Shown here: positions 1 through 5,769 of the stretch, piece by piece | Layout of the letters: each line of letters opens with the position of its first letter | Numbering within the stretch: position 1 is the first letter of the stretch | Assembly: GCA_964426355.1 (NCBI GenBank) | Contig: CAYRRA010000105.1 | Location: 1-15,296, forward strand | Reading direction: 5' to 3' | Length of the DNA: 15,296 nt | From: JAJFTV01 sp964426355 | GTDB lineage: Bacteria; Chloroflexota; Anaerolineae; Anaerolineales; Anaerolineaceae | The notes under the pieces: generated by a model | Databases searched by the model: none | The model's input: only the letters and a program-made list of their open reading frames with translations | What the model was told of the DNA's origin: nothing | Position numbers and translations under genes: made by a program

Positions 1-549
1 CCCTTCGCCCAGGTACAGCGGTTTGGCGATTTCTCGGTTTGTTTTTCCTTCTGAAACCAATAGCAGGACATGTTTTTCTTGCTGACTTAAATTAGCAAAT
101 GCAGAAGCTTCTTCTTCTTTTACTGCGCGACGTACTTCCTGAAAAACGCGTTGAGTAACTGCTGGGTCAAGCATCGATTCGCCTCGCCCGACAGATTCCA
201 GGGCGCGAACAAGGTCACCGCCTCCGATTTGCTTTAAAACATAACCTGAAGCGCCAGCTCGGATTGCTGAGAATAACATCTCATCCTCAGCATACGAAGT
301 CAACATAACAACGCGCGTATCTGGAAAATCACGGGTAATTTCCTCACACGCTTCAATTCCTGACATTCCAGGGAGACGAATATCCATTAACACTATATCG
401 GGATGATAACGTGACGTTTGGTCGATCGCTTCCTTTGCAGAGCCAGCTTCTGCAACAACCTCAAAATTTGGATGGTGTTCAAGTAAAGCTTTCAAACCAA
501 GACGTACAACCTCATGGTCATCTACTAAAAGAATTCGCTGTTTTTTCAT
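1..549 (-). CDS. NarL/FixJ-family response regulator, C-terminus cut by window edge
   Basis: The visible 183 residues hold a complete receiver domain (about 1-125) followed by the beginning of a LuxR-type helix-turn-helix (from about 151, with the family-typical SEGKTNREIA). Receiver residues are all present: the acidic pair D10/D11, phospho-acceptor D56 in LMDIRLPG, T84 and K106. The family are transcription factors activated by phosphorylation from a sensor histidine kinase; no kinase lies in this window, though one could lie beyond the left edge. The start is ATG at 549, preceded by AGGAGA (complement of 558-563) with 8 bp spacing. An ATG at 554 is out of frame and stops at once. The gene diverges from the peptidase unit on its right. 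The last recognition helix lies outside the window, so the target cannot be guessed. Confidence 0.93.
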   Translation of the reverse strand, partial: MKKQRILLVDDHEVVRLGLKALLEHHPNFEVVAEAGSAKEAIDQTSRYHPDIVLMDIRLPGMSGIEACEEITRDFPDTRVVMLTSYAEDEMLFSAIRAGASGYVLKQIGGGDLVRALESVGRGESMLDPAVTQRVFQEVRRAVKEEEASAFANLSQQEKHVLLLVSEGKTNREIAKPLYLGEG

Positions 550-632
550 TGCATCGTTCTCCTGATGGGTGGTCAGTATTATGGCGGTTTGTTGTCGATT
601 CGCTGTATAATACGAAGCATGTACCCTGCTGC

Positions 633-648
633 TATAATTAGAATTATA
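633..648. repeat. Short perfect palindrome in divergent intergenic region
   Basis: TATAATT (633-639) and AATTATA (642-648) form a perfect 7-bp inverted repeat separated by AG. It sits between two divergent genes and contains a -10-like hexamer on each strand. It could be a bidirectional promoter core or an operator; AT-richness makes chance possible. Confidence 0.4.
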
Positions 649-671
649 ACCATAATTTCCTGGGATGTCGT
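643..671 (-). promoter_or_regulatory. Probable promoter for the leftward response regulator
   Basis: Read on the minus strand, the complement of 643-648 is a perfect TATAAT. The complement of 666-671 is ACGACA, four of six matches to the -35 consensus, and the spacer is 17 bp. This would give a leader of roughly 85 nt before the ATG at 549. The -10 lies inside a palindrome (633-648), so a second TATAAT (633-638) points the other way. Confidence 0.45.
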
Positions 672-674
672 ATA

Positions 675-1193
675 TTGATTTTATCACCATATCTTGACGA
701 ATTAAGACAGAACCATCAGTACCAGGGCAACAGCAATGACTGTGGTCCATTTTGTGCTTCAATGACTCTGTCGTTTGCAAAGAACTTGCCCATCACCGGC
801 AATGATTTAGGGCTCATGATGAACAGTGTGCGCTGGAGGGGGATTTTTCCCATTGTGCGCCGGATTTCCAATTGGGCAACCTTTCCTTGGGGTATGGTTG
901 ATGTCTTGCGCGAACAACAGCTTTCCGCAAGATGGTTGATTTTCCAAAAACTATCCACTTTAATTTCTGGCATTGTTTTACCCGAATTGAACATTGTCAT
1001 CCTGGGCAATTACCGCCCTTTGTGGGCTCATTACAAAATTCTTGTTGCGTATGATGAACAGAATGGCTTGGGTTTTATTGACCCGGCTTACCCCAAAGGT
1101 GAGGTTTATTGGGATTCATTCCATTATTTTGAAAAGCATTGGAGAAAATTCGGGTGCCAGGTAATTCGGGTCGATTATGATAATGTCAAATGA
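675..1193 (+). CDS. C39-like (papain-fold) cysteine peptidase domain protein
   Basis: A 172-residue protein that resembles the peptidase C39-like family. The papain-type catalytic set is visible in the right order and spacing: oxyanion glutamine Q17 six residues before C23 (QGNSNDCGP), then H119 in WAHYKILVAYD and D136 in FIDPAYP. There is no signal peptide or membrane segment, so it probably acts in the cytoplasm; the substrate is unknown. The start must be TTG at 675, because an in-frame TAG lies at 639-641 and no ATG or GTG occurs between; GGGA at 662-665 is a weak ribosome binding site. The next gene starts 3 bp after its stop, which suggests co-transcription with the DUF192 and LysM-M23 genes. 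True proteolytic activity is not shown; some C39-like proteins are not peptidases. Confidence 0.82.
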   Translation: MILSPYLDELRQNHQYQGNSNDCGPFCASMTLSFAKNLPITGNDLGLMMNSVRWRGIFPIVRRISNWATFPWGMVDVLREQQLSARWLIFQKLSTLISGIVLPELNIVILGNYRPLWAHYKILVAYDEQNGLGFIDPAYPKGEVYWDSFHYFEKHWRKFGCQVIRVDYDNVK

Positions 1194-1196
1194 AGT

Positions 1197-1649
1197 GTGA
1201 TAAACTTGATTTCTGTTTTTCAGACAGATACCTTGTATCTGAAAAATGAACAAAATAAAACGATTAATATTGATCTAACATCGATGAGAAAAAGAATTAT
1301 TAACCAATCCAAATCTGAAATGGGTCCCACGCAGGTGGTCTTATGTGCTGGTTTTTTTGAAAAATTCCTAGGATTGATGTTCAAGAAAGATTTAGCCCCT
1401 GATAGTGGCATTTTAATCGATCAAGGAGTTGATAGCACAATTGGTAGCGCAATTCACATGTTGTTTATGAATTTTCCAATTGCTGCAATTTGGGTTAATT
1501 CAGATTTGATTGTTGTTGATGCAAGAATTGCCAAACCCTGGAAACCTGCTTATTTTCCTCGTCATCCAGCACGATACATAATTGAATTGTCTGTAAACCA
1601 ATTATCAGATTTCGATATTGGAGATCAACTACATTTTTATGATGAATAA
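1197..1649 (+). CDS. DUF192 family protein
   Basis: A 150-residue protein whose C-terminal two thirds match the DUF192 family: the GLM-type motif FLGLMFKKDL (about 57-66), the hallmark HMLFMNFPI (87-95), IWVNSDLIVVDAR (98-110), then KPW and the closing PARYIIEL. The molecular role of DUF192 proteins is not established. Many members are secreted, but this copy has no signal peptide. It begins with GTG at 1197, 3 bp after the preceding stop, with no clear Shine-Dalgarno, so translation is probably coupled to the gene before it. Its last codons overlap the start of the LysM-M23 gene. The first 40 or so residues are an extra segment without a recognised domain. Confidence 0.85.
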   Translation: MINLISVFQTDTLYLKNEQNKTINIDLTSMRKRIINQSKSEMGPTQVVLCAGFFEKFLGLMFKKDLAPDSGILIDQGVDSTIGSAIHMLFMNFPIAAIWVNSDLIVVDARIAKPWKPAYFPRHPARYIIELSVNQLSDFDIGDQLHFYDE

Positions 1650-3030
1650 ACTTCGGGTAATCGTTTTCTTAAGCTTAGGTTTTTTCCTGATTTCACCTGC
1701 TACGCCGGTGCAGGCACAAGACATGGAATATCCTATCTATTACGTACAAAGCGGCGACACATTAAGCCTGATTGCAATGCGATTTGGTGTTTCTCTTCAA
1801 GATTTGATTGACCTCAATCAAATTAACGATCCCAATGCTATTTCAGAAGGTACTGCTTTGAAGATTCCTGGCTATTCGGGAATCTCTGGTGAATTGGAAA
1901 TCAAGACAGTCAACCTTGGTGAAGACTATTTATCGCTTACAAATAAAAACCGATTTCAGTGGGACTTGCTGCAACGTCTGAACCGGCTCGTTAGCCCAGA
2001 AGAAATTTATGTTGGGTCGAGCTTGATTATCCCTAAGGTAGCAGAAGGAGCCCAGTTAAAACCATTCACCATCCTTTCGGAAGGACAGACTCTTTTGGAT
2101 ATAGCTGTAAAAGCCGGAAAAAACCCCTGGGCAATCCTTCTCGAAAATGGTCTTAATACCTCTAGTAACATGGTTTCAGGGGATACTCTCTATCATACTG
2201 GTGATGCACTTCTTCCTTTGCAGTTTTCTCCTGCAGTTTCAGAATTTAGTATTACCCCACTCCCGTTGGCTCAAGGGAAGACAATACTGATTCGGTTAAA
2301 AACCAATGAGCCTATGACAATTTCTGGGTTAGTTGCAGGTTATCCACCTTCTTTCTTCAAGATCGGCGAAAATGAATATGTAGCATTACTGGGCATCCAT
2401 GCACGGAAAGAAACTGGAATAAACCGGATTGAGTTGGTTGGTTATGATTCTGCTGGGGAGGAAAAATTCTCGATTGAACAAAACGTGCTTATAGAATCGG
2501 GATATTGGACCGATGATCCACCCATTTTTGTTGATCCAATCACGATCCAGCCTGATGTGATTGAGCCCGAACAGGCACTTATTGATGAGATTGTTCGAAA
2601 AGTATCCCCTGAAAAGTATTGGAGTGGAATTTTTCAATATCCTGTTGACGATCCTTGTTTAAGCGCTTATTTTGGAGGAAACCGGGTTTACAATAATTCT
2701 TATCATTATTATCACACCGGTGTTGATTTTAATGTTTGTAAAGCAAATAACATCAATATTTATTCTGTCGCTTCTGGCTATGTTGTTTATACTGGCAATC
2801 TCGTCGTTCGTGGAAACGCTGTGATCATTGACCATGGATGGGGTGTTTTCTCGGGGTACTGGCATCAATCCGAAATGCTTGTCCAACCAGGTGATTACGT
2901 GGAAGCAGGTGACCTCATTGGCTACATTGGTAATACCGGGAGATCAACAGGTTCTCATTTGCATTTAGAGGTTTGGGTGAACAGTGTCCAGGTGAACCCA
3001 TTAGACTGGCTTCAAAACACTTATCCGTAA
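1639..3030 (+). CDS. Secreted LysM-domain M23 family peptidoglycan endopeptidase
   Basis: A 463-residue exported protein. Residues 1-27 are a signal peptide with a probable cleavage after VQA (25/26 to 27). A clear LysM domain lies at about 33-78 (YYVQSGDTLSLIAMRFG to LKIPG), followed by two degenerate LysM-like repeats (about 88-133 and 142-190). A beta-rich, immunoglobulin-like segment follows at about 200-290. The C-terminus is an M23 peptidase: H359xxxD363, then YWH409 and H440LH442, the zinc and catalytic residues of active LytM-type enzymes. It probably binds peptidoglycan and cuts its cross-bridges outside the membrane. The start is taken at ATG 1639 (or the adjacent ATG 1642); an upstream TTG at 1618 would add seven residues ahead of the signal peptide and lies closer to no better ribosome site. 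It overlaps the DUF192 stop, so the two are probably translationally coupled. Confidence 0.9.
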   Translation: MMNKLRVIVFLSLGFFLISPATPVQAQDMEYPIYYVQSGDTLSLIAMRFGVSLQDLIDLNQINDPNAISEGTALKIPGYSGISGELEIKTVNLGEDYLSLTNKNRFQWDLLQRLNRLVSPEEIYVGSSLIIPKVAEGAQLKPFTILSEGQTLLDIAVKAGKNPWAILLENGLNTSSNMVSGDTLYHTGDALLPLQFSPAVSEFSITPLPLAQGKTILIRLKTNEPMTISGLVAGYPPSFFKIGENEYVALLGIHARKETGINRIELVGYDSAGEEKFSIEQNVLIESGYWTDDPPIFVDPITIQPDVIEPEQALIDEIVRKVSPEKYWSGIFQYPVDDPCLSAYFGGNRVYNNSYHYYHTGVDFNVCKANNINIYSVASGYVVYTGNLVVRGNAVIIDHGWGVFSGYWHQSEMLVQPGDYVEAGDLIGYIGNTGRSTGSHLHLEVWVNSVQVNPLDWLQNTYP

Positions 3031-3045
3031 TTTTGTTGAGATATT

Positions 3046-3072
3046 TTGAAACATAAAAAGCTAAGGTATAAT
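3046..3072 (+). promoter_or_regulatory. Probable promoter of the 528-residue protein gene
   Basis: TTGAAA (3046-3051) and a perfect TATAAT (3067-3072) are separated by 15 bp, slightly short; reading the -35 as TTTGAA (3045-3050) gives 16 bp. It lies in the 97-bp gap after the M23 gene, about 55 bp before the ATG at 3128, and marks the start of a new transcription unit. Confidence 0.55.
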
Positions 3073-3127
3073 AGATTGGTTATATTTGCGAATTCATTGC
3101 TAGATTATTTTGATTGAGTGAAAAGGT

Positions 3128-4714
3128 ATGCACGGAAAAAGATTATCTCTACGTGAGGATTATTGGAACAACATAGAAATAAAAGAAGAAGATATTAATT
3201 TTCTTTATAACTACTTGTTTGAAAAAGAAAGACCCATTTCCATTGATGATCTAACCCTTGCATTGGTGGAAGAATGGGTTCAAAAAATCCGCACAGGTTT
3301 TGAAAAAAGGCAACAGCAAGAAGGGAAAATTTTCGCTCCTAAGGACCAATATACAATAGGGGATTGGGTTCTTTTCCCCTCTTATAACTGGACAAAAGGG
3401 GAAGTCGTAGGAATTCGTGCTGGGGTAAATCCCGAAGTAAAAGAATTCAACGTTATTGATGTGGTATTTACGGATGGGTCACAGAAAAGTTTTGCGTCAA
3501 ACCTGACAGAGCACGTTTTAAACGAACCGATCCAATTTGAAACCGACAACCCGCTGTTGAATGTTAATTCCGTTATGGCGTCGTCAGGGAAGTTAATTGC
3601 TACGAAGCTTATCGAGATACTCTCAAAAAACGAAGACCTTGTTAGTATTGCTGCTAAATGGTTCCCCAAAGCATTACTTGTTGATGTAAACATAGGTTAT
3701 TTGAACCTGGCTGAAGCACTACTTGATATGGCTGGGGGCGGACCTCTTACAACTGAAGACATTCTAAAACAAATCGATTTACCAACCGACGTGAACCCGG
3801 AATTGACCACATTTTCATTGGATTACGCAATGAAAAAAGATGCACGGTTTGACGAAGTAGGCGCTTCGGGCATCGTCGTTTGGTATTTGAAGCGGCTTGA
3901 ACCCGAATGGGTACAAACTCCTCCTGAATATCTGCAATATCATGCAGTTTCTTATGAGGAGAATGGGATCGATGACCTGAAGAATATGCTATCTGCACAG
4001 ATTATCGACGAATTGGAAGATCGTTTGGATTTAGACATCTTCCATGATGAGATCACAGTCGGTTTGATGTATCCTCATTGGCGTTCTGGTGCTTTACCAC
4101 TGGGGAATGCCCTGGTACATCTGTTCCCTACCGCTGTAGAGTCTCCAAGAGTAAGGTTTACTTTCGTTGATGGCAATAACGGAAAAAGGTTCTCCGGATG
4201 GGTCGTGCGTCCTTCACGCTATATCGGAGGTTTGAGCGAGTGGTACGAAGAACAAGGTGTGATCCCCGGCTCGTTGATTCGTTTACGAAAGGGAGAAAAT
4301 CCGGGAGAAGTCATAATTCATTGCAGCCGAAGGCGCTCTACTCGGGATTGGATCCGTACTGCTCTGGTAGGCTCAGATGGCGGTATCGTCTTTGCCATGT
4401 TGAAACAGCTTGTTTTAACAGAAACAGATGAAAGGATGGCGATATTCATCCCTGATGTAACTTTACTGGATGCACTCTGGGCAAAAGCAAAGTATGGGAG
4501 ATATGAACTCACCAAGATTATCGTCCACATGATGAAGGAATTGATCAAGCTTAACCCCCAAGGGCATGTGCATTTCGAAGAGCTTTATGCCACGGTTAAT
4601 CTGCGTTACCGATGTCCACCTGGTCCCATCCTGCAGATTCTTACCGAACAACCCTGGGCTTCCCATTTGGGCGATCTCTACTTTAATTTGAATAGAGAAT
4701 TTCTGGATGATTAG
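3128..4714 (+). CDS. Multi-domain protein of unknown function, possibly nucleic-acid binding
   Basis: I do not recognise a named family for this 528-residue protein. It has no signal peptide or membrane segment. Segments visible: a charged helical N-terminus (about 1-70, with basic EKRQQQEGK); a small beta-barrel-like part (about 75-130) opening YTIGDWVLFPSYNWTKGEVVG, similar in layout to CarD/KOW/Tudor-type barrels; a helical part ending in a possible winged helix (about 190-258, GGPLTTEDILKQ to FDEVGASGIVVWYLKR), which recalls HARE-HTH domains; a beta-rich part (about 340-400, WVVRPSRYIGGLSEWYEEQG); and a C-terminal possible winged helix (about 460-522). These fold suggestions are inference by eye only. 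The start is ATG 3128 with AAAAGG just before it. The small gene at 4723 follows after 8 bp and is probably co-expressed. Confidence 0.8.
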   Translation: MHGKRLSLREDYWNNIEIKEEDINFLYNYLFEKERPISIDDLTLALVEEWVQKIRTGFEKRQQQEGKIFAPKDQYTIGDWVLFPSYNWTKGEVVGIRAGVNPEVKEFNVIDVVFTDGSQKSFASNLTEHVLNEPIQFETDNPLLNVNSVMASSGKLIATKLIEILSKNEDLVSIAAKWFPKALLVDVNIGYLNLAEALLDMAGGGPLTTEDILKQIDLPTDVNPELTTFSLDYAMKKDARFDEVGASGIVVWYLKRLEPEWVQTPPEYLQYHAVSYEENGIDDLKNMLSAQIIDELEDRLDLDIFHDEITVGLMYPHWRSGALPLGNALVHLFPTAVESPRVRFTFVDGNNGKRFSGWVVRPSRYIGGLSEWYEEQGVIPGSLIRLRKGENPGEVIIHCSRRRSTRDWIRTALVGSDGGIVFAMLKQLVLTETDERMAIFIPDVTLLDALWAKAKYGRYELTKIIVHMMKELIKLNPQGHVHFEELYATVNLRYRCPPGPILQILTEQPWASHLGDLYFNLNREFLDD

Positions 4715-4722
4715 GAAAAGAC

Positions 4723-5160
4723 ATGTCTGAATTAACACGACACAGTTTGATAAAACCAACCCTCCAGACACCATTCTGTATCGATTTTGAATGGTGGAAA
4801 AGCCATGATAACAATTGGAGAATCCATCTTCAGAGCTGTTTATGCGAAGAACATCGTCAAGCATTTGAAGAAATGGAAACAATCGAGACGATTGATTGGA
4901 TTGACCCGGAAACCGCAGAGGTTCATCGTGTGGATGGACTTCAACACATATTAATGTCACATTGTGCGCGCCAACCTGATTTCATCAATTCGTTTACAAC
5001 AACAGTAGATGCGGTTTTTCGGGCATTCCTGGCAAATGGCAACTTGCCTTTGAATGCCACACAATTGGCTGAAATAACTGAAAAACCTGCCCAGACGATT
5101 TTGTCGACTCTATCGGGTAGGCAGGTTTTTAAAGGTATTCGACCTTGTTCCGTGCAATAA
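4723..5160 (+). CDS. Conserved-looking hypothetical protein with Cys/His pattern
   Basis: A 145-residue soluble protein with no family I can name. It opens with an aromatic-rich stretch (TPFCIDFEWWKSHDNNW, about 16-32) followed by C39-x-C41-x2-H44 in SCLCEEH and by H80-C81 in MSHCARQ. Together these could bind a metal, but the spacing matches no classical zinc finger. The C-terminal third (about 90-138) is helical and ends in a putative helix-turn-helix-like part (NATQLAEITEKPAQTILSTL) and RxVxKGIRP. It starts at ATG 4723, 8 bp after the preceding stop, with GGAAAAG as ribosome site, so it is probably the second gene of a two-gene unit. A strong inverted repeat overlaps its last codons. Confidence 0.78.
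   Translation: MSELTRHSLIKPTLQTPFCIDFEWWKSHDNNWRIHLQSCLCEEHRQAFEEMETIETIDWIDPETAEVHRVDGLQHILMSHCARQPDFINSFTTTVDAVFRAFLANGNLPLNATQLAEITEKPAQTILSTLSGRQVFKGIRPCSVQ
5081..5130. terminator. Terminator-like inverted repeat inside the end of the preceding gene
   Basis: AAAAACCTGCC (5081-5091) and GGCAGGTTTTT (5120-5130) are perfect reverse complements, 11 bp, around a 28-nt loop that can itself pair weakly. The right arm ends in five T, as in an intrinsic terminator, and the left arm's A run makes it symmetric for both strands. It lies within codons of the 145-residue protein, about 30 bp before its stop. The long loop lowers confidence. Confidence 0.4.
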
Positions 5161-5198
5161 AAAACTTTGAATTTTCATTAAAAAAAAGAATTGCGCGG

Positions 5199-5204
5199 TA
5201 TAAT
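5199..5204 (+). promoter_or_regulatory. Probable -10 box of the tRNA-Arg gene
   Basis: A perfect TATAAT lies 13 bp before the first base of the tRNA, leaving room for a start site around 5211. No convincing -35 hexamer is visible at normal spacing; a run of A (5180-5187) and T-rich sequence upstream could help instead. Confidence 0.5.
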
Positions 5205-5217
5205 TTGTTTTTGAAAT

Positions 5218-5290
5218 GCCCCTGTAGCTCAATGGATAGAGCAGCGGCCTTCTAAGCCGTTGGTTGTGGGTTCGATTCCTACCAGGGGCG
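5218..5290 (+). tRNA. tRNA-Arg (anticodon TCT)
   Basis: A 73-nt cloverleaf can be folded by hand. The acceptor stem GCCCCTG pairs with CAGGGGC, and the discriminator is G. The D arm is GCTC/GAGC around AATGGATA. The anticodon stem GCGGC pairs with GCCGT (one G-U pair) around the loop CTTCTAA, giving anticodon TCT, which reads AGA/AGG. The variable loop is TGGTT. The T arm is GTGGG/CCTAC around TTCGATT. CCA is not encoded (TCTC follows), so it must be added after transcription. The gene stands alone between the hypothetical pair and the heat-shock genes. Confidence 0.97.
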
Positions 5291-5377
5291 TCTCATTCTT
5301 AACCAGAGATGATTAAACAATTCCAAATTGGCAGGTAAAAAATGAAACCAATCGATGGAATGACATGCAATGGAGAG

Positions 5378-5382
5378 GGAGG
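5378..5382 (+). promoter_or_regulatory. Ribosome binding site deciding the Hsp20 start
   Basis: GGAGG here lies 10 bp before the ATG at 5393. This is stronger than the weak AGG before the in-frame ATG at 5342, and the protein beginning at 5393 (MSKFADWDMKQF) looks like other small heat-shock proteins. Confidence 0.5.
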
Positions 5383-5392
5383 AATCTCATTC

Positions 5393-5749
5393 ATGTCAAA
5401 ATTTGCAGATTGGGACATGAAACAGTTCCAAAATGTATGGAATCCTCCGACCGATGTATATGAAACCTTAAAAAATATTATTGTTCGTGTTGAAATCGCT
5501 GGCGTTTCTGGTGATGATTTTGATATTCATTTTGAAAATGGTTTTTTGACAGTCAGGGGTATCAGAAACGATAATCCTGAGAGAAAAGCATTTCATAGAA
5601 TGGAAATACGGTATGGGATTTTTGAGGTGAGACTCGAAATTGTTATACCCATTATGACGAACAAAATCCAGGCTGAATACCGAGATGGTTTTCTTGACAT
5701 TGTTTTGCCAAAAGCCGAGTCCAAGAGAATTCAAATTAAACAAGATTAG
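5393..5749 (+). CDS. Hsp20/alpha-crystallin small heat-shock protein
   Basis: The 118 residues from ATG 5393 form a short N-terminal arm (PPTDVYET) and an alpha-crystallin domain: VRVEIAGVSGDDFDIHFENG (31-50), the FLTVRG strand, and the signature region AEYRDGFLDIVLPK (95-108), the Hsp20 A-x-[x]-DG-x-L-x-I-x-LPK type. It closes with a KRIQIK tail where other members carry an I-x-I motif. Members bind unfolding proteins without ATP and hold them for refolding or degradation. The ORF can be extended to ATG 5342 (17 more residues), but the GGAGG site favours 5393. The gene lies 20 bp upstream of lon, an arrangement that fits a shared protein quality control operon. No CIRCE or other heat-shock operator was recognised upstream. 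Confidence 0.9.
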   Translation: MSKFADWDMKQFQNVWNPPTDVYETLKNIIVRVEIAGVSGDDFDIHFENGFLTVRGIRNDNPERKAFHRMEIRYGIFEVRLEIVIPIMTNKIQAEYRDGFLDIVLPKAESKRIQIKQD

Positions 5750-5769
5750 CTGAGAACTGAAAAAACATC

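Noticed and set aside
4198..4431. Second + frame open for 77 codons
   Set aside because: It lies wholly inside the 528-residue gene in another frame, with no start signal and no family resemblance.
4463..4960. Minus-strand open frame of 165 codons
   Set aside because: It lies across the end of the 528-residue gene and most of the 145-residue gene, both of which have good starts and spacing. Its translation shows no recognisable domain and no ribosome site.
5218..5341. tRNA-Arg as an integration site
   Set aside because: No integrase gene and no repeated copy of the tRNA 3' end was seen downstream; the genes after it are ordinary housekeeping genes.
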